DNA of 64,000 nucleotides from Channallabes apus (Eukaryota > Chordata > Actinopteri > Siluriformes > Clariidae). The position numbers and the translations under genes are program-made. Below the pieces are notes generated by a model. That model saw only the letters and a program-made list of their open reading frames with translations. It had not been told where the DNA came from and did not search any database. Every line of letters begins with the position of its first letter. Position 1 is the first letter of the stretch. The stretch covers positions 24,072,074-24,136,073 of the forward strand of contig CM060106.1 of NCBI GenBank assembly GCA_030522415.1. Reading direction: 5' to 3'. Of the stretch, positions 33,833 through 45,349 are shown piece by piece.

Positions 33833-33851
33833 GGGGGGGGGGGGGGGGGGG
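33833..33851. repeat. Poly(G) run of about 19
   Basis: An unusual uninterrupted G tract in AT-rich surroundings. It could form a G-quadruplex or be a sequencing or assembly artefact. Confidence 0.9.
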
Positions 33852-36800
33852 AATCCAATTTACACTTTATTTGTTTTTAATATTTGCTTATTTGTTATGT
33901 ATTATTGACTGCAAATATGGATGTTAGTCCCTGAGGGGTTGGAGGTCATGGTTTTTATTTATATTACATTTTTATTTATTTATATATATTTATTATTATT
34001 TATTTACAGAAAGTATAAAGCAGTTTTAGCCAGATGTTTAAAGGAAAATGCAGCAGTGACTCCTTAGGTACTAATGTCAATGTAAGCAAGATATATGAAA
34101 TTTGCCTTAGAGCATTATGTTATACCTGTTGCACCCATCAGACTCTTCAGTTATTTTAAGGTGTACACTCGTTTACCATGCAAATTACTGGCCAAAAAAA
34201 GTAATTAAATAGTACTATTTGTACTAAAGTATCCATTGTTACAAAAGAAGTACCCTCTGCAAGTAAGTATAACAATGTAATCTTGATTTTTTAAATGTGG
34301 TCCTATTTTCATGCAAGCAGATAAACATTTTACTCTCTCTATATCTTTATATTATTATAAAAATTAGGAACCAATCTTTACTGTTGCTCATGGTAGTTTT
34401 TATAGATAAGGGGCTTTAAACTGTTACTTAGATGCAAAAAGAGGAAGGACAAAGAAAAACTAGAACAATGATGTAAATGGGTTATACTAAGGTAATATGA
34501 GCTCTGATCAAATCTGTTATATTCCCTGAATTAAATAATGAGGTCCATCCCTTTCCTGAAGATGATTTAAATATTAATTTTATAGTAGGCATTGCACAGG
34601 CAAACGCATTTATACATATGTAAAATGTGCATGTTATTCCAAAGTTTTGTTACAAAGTTTTCCCTACGCTTACTATGAAATAAATGGAATGTCTACACAC
34701 AATCGAGACTGGTATGATGGGACAACTAATCAGTTCCCCAGCCATTTGCATTATGTTTATGTACATATTTTGTCTTTAATTAGCTTTACAGTGAAGCGAA
34801 TAAAATAACTATGACAGTAAATCCACAATCGCCCTAACCACTCAAAGATTGTGTGCTGATTATTATTATTATATTAACCACTTTTGCTACGGTAAATAAT
34901 AGAATTGAAGATAAGAATGCATGCAAACATTCTAACATGCTTTAAAAGGGAAACCATAAAATGCTATATGGCCTCTTAAAACCTGTATTGTGAAAATTAC
35001 ATCATGAACATTATAATTTACTAGGGATAGAGCAAAATATGAAACACAACGTTCCTTTGGAAGGATAATATTTTAAATCAATAAAAATAAACATACAAAT
35101 ATGAGGTAAATTACTCTTTTTTGCTTACTTGACAGAATGCCTCACAATGGGAAAAGGCATGTACAAGTATGGACTGGAATCCTGCAGAATGAAACCAAGA
35201 AAATCATGAGAGCTCTAGCTTTTGCATGCATGGCAGCCAGATCTCAGAAAACTCTCAGTAAATCACCTTCTAAGCTTATATTATTCACTTCATATATTCA
35301 CGTTTCCCTTACCAGTATCTACAATAAATGTTAAATGAGAAAGCATTCTATACAATGTGTACCTGTTTACCATAGTCTATATTTGTCAAAACTGGAATTG
35401 TGGATAGTATGGGGGAAAACGTGATGTGACCTTAGCCATAACATGATTAGATAGTCCGGTTTGCGTATTTTGCCAACTGCAGATCATCTGGATTTTTGCA
35501 CACTATAGAACAAAAAAGAATTTAAAAATCAAACATTGAGGATGTTCCACAATAGCAGAAGGCCACACTGGGTAACACTCCTGTTAGCCAAGAAATAGAA
35601 AATAAAACTGGACAGTTGAATACTGGTATATTGTTTTTAGGTTGAGTGTGCTACATTTTTTGTCAATAAACAAAGTGACACAGTTGCTATGAATTTTCCT
35701 TCAAATGCAAATGATCTAATCTTTTGACCATTGTAATGGTTGCAAAGGTGAGGTAGCAGAGAATAATGATTATTATTATATAGTCCATAGGACTGCAAGG
35801 CTGGAATAATCACTACGCAGTCATGTGCAGCTTGATGTCAAAGAACAAAGTTCAGATTTCACAAGATTCTAGATGACAAAAAAGTTTTTGGATGTTTAAT
35901 TTAAAAAGTATGATGAAATGTTCAAAAAGGACTGGTCGGTACAAGTTTGCAAGTGTGTTCCATGAAGAAATACGTGTCCCTGTCTATTATCTAAAATAAT
36001 CACAAAATATGTTGTTCATTTTTTCATGACAAACTATACGCTTATTTATTGATAGCAAGATTTTTTCAAACAGATTTGCATCTTTATTTTATCAGAAGCT
36101 GTTTGCTTATAATCTGCTGTTCACTGAACTATCAATTATCCTGTCTTAAAGAAAGCGCTATGTAATGACATACTACTACTAATAATCTGTGATAAATAGC
36201 ATGTAATAGTAAATTGTGCATGATTCAGATGGCTGCTTTTGTACTAGTTTACGTAAAGGCCAAAAAGCTTCTTAAATTCTTTTGCTTCAATTTTTGTGAC
36301 CTTAAATTTGTATATACAGTATGGGTTGTTTAACCAGCCCTAGTTGACTATTTTGTCTATGTACTTCAAATAGTTCATCAATTTGTCTATGTAATCCAAA
36401 GATATAGTATGTATCATACATCCAAATTATAATATTTGAAAGGTGTGTACGAAAAGCTGCATCAAAAAAGACCTGGGTTTAGTAAAGTTTGTATTTAAAA
36501 GACATTCTGCATTTCATTAAAGAAACATGACAAAAAATACACTTCTATAAAACACTACTCATGTTTGTATTAGAAATACAACACATCTGTTTCAGAAACA
36601 AAATGTACAGTAAAGTCCTGATTTGTACAATTAGCAGCTCTAAAGTGGTCTGACCTGAGGTAACTAGATATGTAGCTTTGAGCAAAAAATGACAATCTGA
36701 GATGTTAAAAGCAAAAATAAATCATGTATGGTATAGAAAGTGAGGTAAGAACAGAGATTTTTTTTGTAGTTATCTAGTAACCAATAGTATATACAACCAA

Positions 36801-37536
36801 AAGTTAACATTTTCGGTTTTAATGTTTTCATTTAGAACACGTGACCAGAAATATAAGCAATAAATAAAAATATAATAAATACACAGTGGCTCATATTTTA
36901 GATAAAACAAAGCCTAAAAAAGTGTAACTATTCTAACAAGCCAATATACATACAGTGCAGAGGTAAATCTTTTTAGACCACTTAAAATTTTCAAAATTCT
37001 GTTTCGTTTCACACTCATCATAAAATGGATTCCAATCCCTTTTTCCCCTCATAATTCTACACACAATACTCTCAGAAGAGAACTGAAGTGCTATTTCTAT
37101 AGTCTATAGTTCTCTTGTATAAAGTAGCAAAAAATGTCAAACACATGTTTTAACCTTGTCCATGGGAATTATTGTGTGTAGAATGAGGAGGAAAAAAAGA
37201 TTTTAATGAATGTTAAGATGAGTGTGACAACAAAATGTGAAAAAATTGAAAGGGTATAAACATTTTTCATTGGCACTGTATATCTACATATCTATTACAT
37301 AGTATTTATGCAAAAGTTAACTTTTACATAAGTATTTCTGAATGTGAAAGAGCCCCACACATTTGTGTATTCCAAGGCTGAGGTATACCAGTTGCACAAA
37401 GACAGCCATATGTCTATACTTATATATCGAAACACTACTAATACACAGAAGTCTGTCATCCTATGACTGACAAATATTGCAGCCCCTTCAGTTGCATTTA
37501 TCCTGAGATAAACATTGTTGAAGGCTACAGCTGTAT

Positions 37537-37567
<31 letters not shown>

Positions 37568-37836
37568 CTTTTGTTCTTTTACAAACCCTTTTAAAGCTCA
37601 ACAACATTCATATGCAATGCATGTAACATCTTGACTTGACAGCCTGAAGACTATCAAAAGAGGTTTGAACAGTAGATTAAGATAACAGTAACCCTAAAAC
37701 ATAAAAAAGCTACGTAAAAACCCCATGCACTGCATGCAAATTTGATGCCTACAAATTAGGTTAATTTATACCTAATTTGTAGGCCATTTTAATGTTGCGT
37801 AATATGTATGGAACACGTAAATGGTAGTAAGTAGTA

Positions 37837-37837
37837 A

Positions 37838-37892
<55 letters not shown>
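37837..37892. repeat. (A)n/(TA)n microsatellite
   Basis: About 22 A residues run into a TA repeat, with CA-rich continuation. Minus-strand Tyr/Ile-repeat frames here are spurious. Confidence 0.95.
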
Positions 37893-37897
<5 letters not shown>

Positions 37898-39790
37898 CAC
37901 ACACACATACACATTCGTAAATGTATATATACACATGTATATACTTGTGTATGCATATGTATATGTGTATGTTCAGTGAGCACTGGGACCAGTTTTGATA
38001 CATAAATAAAAGAACCTTTTTCCTCCAAAAAAAAGTCTACAAATACAATATTCAATAATTCAAGTTGTCTACCAGTGTAGATTAAAAATGTAAATAGGTT
38101 TGGGTCAGAGCTGCAGTATTTTGGTTATTAAGACACAAATGTTTCACCCTTTGTCTACTCATACCAGCTACAACCTAACCTGCTGCTGCAACATATACTA
38201 TAAACACATGCTTCCAAGTGTTATTTACAAAAAGTGCTAATCTTAGAGGTTTCCTGCCAAACATTTCATTTAAAGGTCTACTTTAAACGCTGCACTAGTT
38301 TATATCATTAATGGCTTAGCTAGACCTGACAGACTTCTTACATACAGTCCTATTAACAATAGACAAAACTGTCTCTTTTTCCTTAATTTTATCTTTTATC
38401 TTAAAATTTTTAATGACAAAAAACATTTCTCATAGTGGTTTAAATTTGTCTCAGGTACCCTGAGATTCTGTGTAAAAGAATGTACAGACATGGTCTTCTT
38501 CTTACTATAATTATGGTAATTTAAATTACATTTAAACTTAATTTCTTTATATGCACAACATTATTCCACAACATTACTCCATTAGAAGCAATGCCTAATA
38601 TCAACAACCCTAATAAGAAAGTATTAGAATGGCAAGGCTAATTCTTTTTTTTTTTTTTTTCAGGTTTGAGGTTAAAAAATTAATGAGACATCAGAATATT
38701 AGCTTTTATTTTCTGATATAATCTATATCTCAATCTGTTAAACCAACATAAAACAATATCTGCTCTCAAAGTCTTCTTTTAACAGTGGAACAGTGGACTG
38801 TGATATCTTCACCTCTACACTTTCTAGATGTAAATATCTGAAGCTGAGTATCTGTCTCATTCAACTTTTGGTCTCTAACCCAAATGTCAAAAACAAAACA
38901 CTGGCCTTGCCATTCAAATACTTTCAGAGGGGACTGTACATACCCGTTTAGAGTAAAAAATAAATAAAAAAAAGCCAGCATGGGTGTTTTAAATTATGTC
39001 TTCCTCTCAAAATATGAGGCTTTCATTGGAGTACAGTTTTAATAGCACATGTTCACACATGCGCAGTTCAGTGGGTAATGCAAATAACGTTGAGGTAATT
39101 AAGTCACCAAAGTATCAGAATCACCAGTAATAAAGTCCCAGAAAGTCCAGTGTAAACAAAAACAGAAATAAAAAGTACAAAAAAACCTTTCAATACTTAA
39201 ATCATTCTTCCAAAATATTTTTTTTTCTAAAACATGTTTAGAAAAAAAAACATGGATATCTTTTTTTATGTAACAGGCCATACATGGTGAATAGACAGTT
39301 ATACTGTATAAACATAAAGACAGAAAGCAGATACCTGATATGTGTCACTGCAGAATTAAAGTTTAAACCAAAGTATATTACAGACCTGTAGCATAAGAAA
39401 TGGATGTGTAAGATAAAAGAGAAAATATTCATTTTGAAGGGGCTTGTGTTATTTCTTTTACTTGCTAACTGTGAGCCATGTTACTGCCCCCACTATTATA
39501 TTAACTGCATGTAACATAGGGGATATCAGATAAATGGGTTAAGTAGAGAGTTAAAACTTCATAATACTTATTCTTGTCTTATACAAAATATCTTTTGTCT
39601 CTCTTGTGGCTTAAAAAACAACAACAACCCACAAAAATGCTTGGAGTTGAATTGTAGTTGATGCTTACAGGTGCACTCACCCATGTGCTGCCAAGCAAAC
39701 TGGCACAGTTAAAGCCCTGTAATATACTTTATTTTGTTGCAACATGGTGTATTTACTAATATTGTTTTCCAACACATACAATACATCCTC

Positions 39791-40808
39791 TTACACTGTG
39801 CTAGATTTGGCAGCTGGTGCTGATGTAGATTTGGTTTCTGCAGTAATTGCAGAGTCTTGTCCATCTATCGTCATCATTTTAAGCTTCTTTTTAGGTGGGT
39901 TTTTCAATGTCCCTAACCTCTCTTTCACCTTGTACTCTAGAGTACTATGAGGAATACCATAAATATTCTGTGCCTTTGAAACACTCATTTTCCCACTCAT
40001 CACCACACCAATAGCCTCTTCAAGGATTTCACTATTATACTGGCGATACCGTCCTCTTTTTTTGCGTGGCTGCTTGGAGACTAATGAATCTGCTTCTGGA
40101 TCTGAGACTGGATACTGAGTTCCAGATGTCGATTGATCAGCATCAGTTCCTAAATACTCACTTACTCCACTCCCTTCAAAGAGGCTTTCAAAACCAGCTA
40201 TATTACTACGTTTAGGCAAAATGGCCCTAAGCCTCCTGCTGAGAGAATTATCAGTCTGCACACTAGCCATAGTAAGGGAGCTGTAATTATTGATATCACT
40301 GGAGATACAGGAGAGATCCATACCCTTCACCTGTGGAATCTTCAGGTCAACTGGAGTGGAGCTTCTTGCATCTTTCTTTGTTGTAATGGGAAATACATCA
40401 AATGACTTGCTATGGCAGACATTGGTGCTTTTGGTGAAGGTTCCATGATTTTCTATGACATGTGGAAGGTTTTTTAGATCACTAAGATGGCTGGTGGCCG
40501 GTTTACACTCTAGTGCACCATCTAGTTGTGGTTTCTCCCAAAAGACATCAGAAAGTACAGGATGTGTTTGACTGGAATTTAGAAACCCTACCGTCTCTAA
40601 GTTTGCCAAAGAAAGAGGTGTTGGTTGTCTAAGAAAGTGATGCTTCTGATTCAGGAGGTCCTCCTTTATAAAAAGTGATTTGGCAAGTCGAGACTTAAAA
40701 GGGGCAGAGCAATTATGGTTCTCCCAAATGCTTTCTTGTAAGCCATGTAGTATCAAACCATCCTTATCATCAAGTTCTTTGCAGTTTTGTTCAGTAATCA
40801 CAGGTTGC
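39791..40808 (-). CDS. lcor: Ligand-dependent corepressor, last coding exon with psq-type HTH
   Basis: The minus-strand exon starts after an acceptor (TTATCAG at the complement of 40809-40815), takes one base to finish the codon begun in the previous exon, and gives 338 more residues to TAA at 39793-39791. The middle contains 'DLKIPQVKGMDLS', a conserved LCOR segment. 'RRLRAILPKR' precedes an acidic stretch. Near the C-terminus 'KQPRKKRGRYRQYN' begins a pipsqueak-type helix-turn-helix ('SGKMSVSKAQNIYGIPHST') that binds DNA. A basic 'PPKKKLK' tail, probably a nuclear signal, follows. LCOR is a nuclear corepressor recruited by hormone receptors. Wording inside the HTH favours LCOR over its paralogue LCORL. 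Confidence 0.93.
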
Positions 40809-41353
40809 CTGATAAGACAAAAATATTTTGTTAGAATATATTCTTAGAATATACATGCATACGTGCATAGAATATGTGCCTCATCAATCAAAAAGAAAAT
40901 TAGGAATTTAAAATACTGGAAATGGGTTAAGAACCCTTCATCACGTTATCAACGTCTGAACGGTAGTACTGAACCAGTCATGCAGATCACTTAAACCCCT
41001 GGTGAAGTTAAATGGTTAAATAAAAACAACAACAACACTAAAAACCACAGCTATATTACATAGTGAAAGTAAGAGATTGGTTCACAAGTGTGCCTTGTTT
41101 TGCCACAAGTGTGTCAAGAGTTAATTTTTGACATTTATTGCCTTTTTAATAAGATTTAGACTAGGGCTGCACGATATATCGAAAAAATATCGTTATCACG
41201 ATAATGGCATGCGCGATAATGGCATGCGCGATAACCATATCGCAAAGAGTTGCGATAAATACTTTATGTGCCAAGCATTTGTGTGTCCAAATTTGACCAA
41301 TCAGATGGGCCCTTACTATGTCTATACCCGCTTATATATATATATATATATAT

Positions 41354-41731
41354 AATTCATTCATTCATTTTCTATACCGCTTAATCCTGTGTTCAGGGTC
41401 GCGGGGGACCTGGAGCCTATCCCAGGAGACTTCGGGCACTAGGCGGGGTACACCCTGGACAGGGTGCCAATCCATCGCAGGGCACACACACATACACAAA
41501 CTCACACACCCAATCACACACTATGGGCAATTTTAAGAACGCCAATTAGCCTAATCTGCATATCTTTGGACTGTGGGAGGAAACCGGAGTACCCGGAGGA
41601 AACCCACCAAGCACGGGGAGAACATGCAAACTCCATGCACACAGAGACGGGAATCGAGCCTGGCCGGGGAATCGAACCCAGACCCTGGAGGTGCAAGGCG
41701 ACAATGCTAACCACTACACCACCGCGCCGCC
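41354..41731 (-). mobile_element. tRNA-derived SINE, full length, inside hAT copy B
   Basis: On the minus strand the head reads GGCGCGGTGGTGTAGTGGTT and includes a B-box-like GGGTTCGATTCCC. The shared SINE body follows, ending AGCGGTATAGAAAATGAATG and a (GAAT)n tail. TA-rich microsatellite lies on both sides. Confidence 0.9.
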
Positions 41732-41732
41732 T

Positions 41733-41832
<100 letters not shown>

Positions 41833-41839
41833 TTAATTC

Positions 41840-42142
41840 TGTTGTGAACTAACCCGGGATGATCAGAAGACTTAGCGTTTAGCCGTTAGCCCTTTGTAGC
41901 GTGGACAGTGAACCCAAAGCAGAAGCAAGCGAGTAGGCAGGATAACCACGCGAATTAGTTTAAGGACTCTCACAGAAGGGGAGCAAGGGAAAATCACACA
42001 TTTAACCCGCGACCTATAAACACACACTCGAATCAGAAAGTAAACAATCTGAACCGACATGCGTGAACTCAGTGACTAAGCATGTGGTGGTTTGTTTACT
42101 CCTCTTATACTTCCTGGTTCGCGCCCGCATTACTTCCGGGTC

Positions 42143-42183
<41 letters not shown>

Positions 42184-42185
42184 CA
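41840..42185 (-). repeat. Gypsy-type LTR inside hAT copy B
   Basis: Minus-strand LTR of the same subfamily as in copies A and C. Shared text includes AATTAGTTTAAGGACTCTCA (as written on the plus strand) and GGTTTGTTTACTCCTCTTAT. The start is expanded into (TG)n at 42147-42182. Confidence 0.85.
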
Positions 42186-42739
42186 AATAGTATTTTTTTA
42201 TTAAATTTTTGTTCAATAATATTTATTTTTATTTAACAAAAATAACAAAACAAAAAAACAGGCAAGCCAAAGAGAATATTTAGTTTAAAAGATGCTCTTG
42301 TTTTAAGACACTATTGATGAGTGTTACACGGTTACATGTAAATATAAAGTAATGTTTGAAAGTAATTCATATTGTGTTGGCAGGTTTATAGTAACAGCAA
42401 ACCAGAAGTCAGAATATCTGCTGAGGGGTTTAAGTCATTCATAGTGTTTTGAAGACTAAATATTTGCAACTTCCTTGACATATAGTTTCTTTTTAGTCTG
42501 AATTAGATTTAATTACATCAAATTTAATTACATCTATTACCTGTTTATTTTAGTATGATCATTACATATAAATAAATAATAAACAATAGACAATAATAAT
42601 AAAAAATGCATTTCTCTAGGGAAATGTTATATCGCAAGAAATATCGCTATCGCAATATTCAACAACATATCGCATATTTTACTAATATCGTGCAGCCCTA
42701 ATTGAGACCATTAGTTGTCATGCGCAGAGGGAGGGTGGG

Positions 42740-43545
42740 TACAGAGTCAACAGACCTTTTAATTCTACTACAAGTACTGTACAAATCCATATTATGGCAA
42801 GAAACACACAAATAATAAAAAAAAGTTAAATAATAAAAAAAACTTATTTTTAAAACTTTAAGACCTGAAGAAAAATCTCAAGAACTTTGAATGTATCTCC
42901 AAGCGCACTTTCCAAAACTATAAAATGCTATGATGAAACTGGCTCTCATGAGGATCATTCCAAGAGAGGAAGACAAAGAGCTACAGTGATAGGTTTGCAG
43001 AAGATAAGTTTATTAGAATGACGATGCCCAAAATCCACCAAAGTACAGCACCGTACAGTACATTAGAACTCACATAAGTTCCTCTCAGAGTTCAAACAGC
43101 AGACATTTTAACACATACTGTTTAAGGGAGACTGTGTAAATCAGCCGTTCATATTGCAGCAAAAAAAAAACTAATTACTCCAGAAGAACAACAAGCAGAA
43201 GAGACTAGATTAGGCCAAGAAACTCAAGTAATGGACATTAGATCAGTGGAAAACTGTCCTTTGCTTTGTTTTGATAAGTCCAATTTAGGTTTTTTGGTTC
43301 CAACCCACCATGCTTTGCTGGTGATACTCTTCGCGGCTTAGTCAAAATTGAGAGCACACTTAATTAGCATGGCTACCACAACCACATTGAGCAGCGACAC
43401 ACCATCCCATCTGGTTTGCACTTATTGAGTTTTCAACATTTGTTGCAAACAGTTTTTTTCCCAACAGGACAATGACCACAAACACACCTCTATATTATAT
43501 AAGAGCTATTTGTCCAAGCTATTTTGAACTTTGACCTAGCTTTTG
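42740..43545 (+). pseudogene. Decayed Tc1-like transposase
   Basis: Plus-strand debris starts with ATGGCAAGAAACACAC (42795). A helix-turn-helix-like part follows ('SKTIKCYDETGSHEDHSKRGRQR', in two pieces, about 42910-42980). Near 43465 an 'QQDNDHKHTS'-like segment marks the second catalytic aspartate region. Multiple stops and deletions break it. No clean terminal repeats could be placed. Confidence 0.65.
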
Positions 43546-43626
43546 TGAAGCGTGAGCTTTGAGTGTGGTTCCACACTACTTTTGGTGTTTATTTATTATT
43601 AAGTTTGTGGGAAATTTATTAACAGG

Positions 43627-43683
43627 TACAACTTGGTGGACCTTCCAAACCGTAGTCCAATGCCTTAACCACTGAACTACCCC
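43627..43683 (-). repeat. tRNA-like SINE head fragment
   Basis: On the minus strand GTAGTTCAGTGGTTAAGGCA and GGACTACGGTTTGGAAGGTC resemble the D-arm and anticodon region of a tRNA-derived SINE. It is short and isolated. Confidence 0.5.
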
Positions 43684-44089
43684 TGACCCCTGACTTGTGG
43701 GGTTGTTAAATTACAAGCTGCAGATTTGTATTATGCTTATTGTTTTCGTGGGATTGTTTACAGTAGATACATAGAAAGGTGTTATGCACCTTCTTTAACA
43801 TATTAGGGAGTAATCTGGGTTTATTAATTAACATTTAGTATACTACATTTTTAGCAAACTGTATATTAAATAAACATGTATTTCCATAATTATATTTACC
43901 AATGTTAAATTGAAATAAGAATGATAAATAAAATTAGTAGCTGCTGAGGAAAACACGATTCAGAATTTTTTCATGTCAAAACATAAAATAAATTCTTACC
44001 CGAATGTCATCTGAAATAGCAAAAGGAAAATCTGACAATAAGCATAAATCAAAGGGTGGACAGAAATCAGAAAACACAAATGTGCTTAC

Positions 44090-44180
44090 CTTTTAATTAC
44101 AGGTATTATAGAGAAGTCATGAGACGGCTTCAGAGAGATTCTGTTTTGTTTTTTTTTGGTTGAAAGATCCAGAACACCAT
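44090..44180 (-). CDS. lcor: Ligand-dependent corepressor, 91-bp middle coding exon
   Basis: Found by splice sites and homology, too short for a standalone ORF. The acceptor TTTTCACAG precedes ATGGTGTTCTGG. The donor is AG|GTAAG at 44090/44089. The incoming phase completes a GAT codon with the G left by the 55723 exon, giving 'DGVLDLSTKK'. That is the second CtBP-binding-type motif known in LCOR (x-x-DLS). The exon ends with two bases of an AGG codon finished by the next exon. Length and phases fit both neighbours exactly, which is strong support. Confidence 0.9.
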
Positions 44181-44588
44181 CTGTGAAAATAAAAGAAAAC
44201 CATGAAACCATGTTTAAATTTAAAATCAGCAAATTTTAACAAAAACTTTTTTAACACAAACCTTGCTGGGAATCACTGTGGATATATTTAATATTTTTAG
44301 AAAAATGAAGTGATTTCAAATTATTTTAAAATTAATTCTTTAAATAACTATTTATATTTTAGGCAGACAAATCTTGCACATGGATTTGACAGCATCCAGG
44401 GCTCCCCCTAATACTGCTCTACTGCAACCGCTTCCATTTCTTGCATTATTGCATACATTAAACAGAACCCCTGTTAAGTGAAATCCATTAACAAAATTTC
44501 TTAATTCAGGCATCCTGCGACATCACTTCTTTTGTGCCTTACCCTGGCAACAAACACATCGGATTCAGTGTTTCCCACACATTGATTA

Positions 44589-45285
44589 TACAAACCGGAT
44601 TCCAAAAAAGTTGGGACACTAAACAAATTGTGAATAAAATGTCATGCACACTCAGCCGCGGCCAGCGCTAGGACCCGGAAGTAAGACGGTCGCGAACCTG
44701 AAAGCATAAAAGGATACAAGATGGCGCCACACACCGCTCTATCATTGAGTTTTGCCCATGTCATTTCGGAATCGTTCCCGTGTATGTGAGTTCTCACTTT
44801 CTTGGCTTTGCTTTCAGACTGAGTGTGTGTTTATAGAACGAGGGTTAGATTGTGTCTTTCCTTTGCTCATTTATTGTGAGAGTTCTTAGATCAAATCGCG
44901 TGATTATCCTGCCCGCTCGTGTTTCATCCGCCTTTGGGTTTACCATTCACGCTACAGGGCTAACTGCTAAAGCTACGTCTTTTTGGTCGTCATTGGGTTA
45001 GTTCTGACATAAAAACTGAATGCAATGATGTGGAGATGGCAAATGTCAATATTTTATTCAGAATAGAACATAGATGACAGATCAAAAGTTTAATCCGAGA
45101 AAATTTATCATTTTAAAGGAAAAATATGTTGATTCCAAATTTCACGGTGTCAACAAATCCCAAAAAAGTTGGGATTTATGTTCTATTCTGAATAAAATAT
45201 TGACATTTACCATCTCCACATCATTGCATTCAGTTTTTATTCACAATTTGTTTAGTGTCCCAACTTTTTTGGATTCCGGGTTGTA
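44589..45285. mobile_element. Foldback MITE interrupted by a solo LTR
   Basis: The left end TACAAACCGGATTCCAAAAA is mirrored on the right by TTTTTTGGATTCCGGGTTGTA. Without the LTR the two arms match over more than 100 bp: CTGAATGCAATGATGTGGAG at 45016 is mirrored by CTCCACATCATTGCATTCAG at 45216. TA at both ends fits Tc1/mariner. The terminus resembles that of the Tc1 at 10331. Confidence 0.88.
44640..45009 (+). mobile_element. Solo LTR of the chromovirus family
   Basis: 370 bp, TGTCATGCACACTC to GTTAGTTCTGACA, flanked by TAAAA on both sides (44635-44639 and 45010-45014). Close in length and text to the 374-bp LTRs but diverged. It arose by LTR-LTR recombination after insertion into the MITE. 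Confidence 0.93.
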
Positions 45286-45349
45286 CTTGGGCGGTATGCA
45301 GCAGGAAGTCTGCTGGTTCTGATGGAATTCAAATAAAAAAATTTATTTT

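Larger units (their letters stand above)
33489..39790 (-). other. Repeat-poor 6.3-kb region downstream of lcor; possible 3' UTR
   Basis: No coding frame above background and few recognisable transposons. This contrasts strongly with the rest of the window. It starts right after the lcor stop codon in the direction of transcription. LCOR transcripts are, to my recollection, long in other vertebrates, so part may be 3' UTR. Simple repeats inside are the G run at 33833-33851, (TA)n at 37539-37561, an A run plus (TA)n at 37837-37892 and a T run at 38645-38661. Confidence 0.4.

Noticed and set aside
35137..35334. 65-codon plus-strand ORF in the repeat-poor block
   Set aside because: Length is near chance and no domain or conservation evidence exists.
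39791..40801. Reading this ORF as a stand-alone single-exon gene starting at its first start codon
   Set aside because: The start is a GTG inside an exon; a splice acceptor at 40809-40810 and the phase-matched upstream exons show it is the last exon of lcor.
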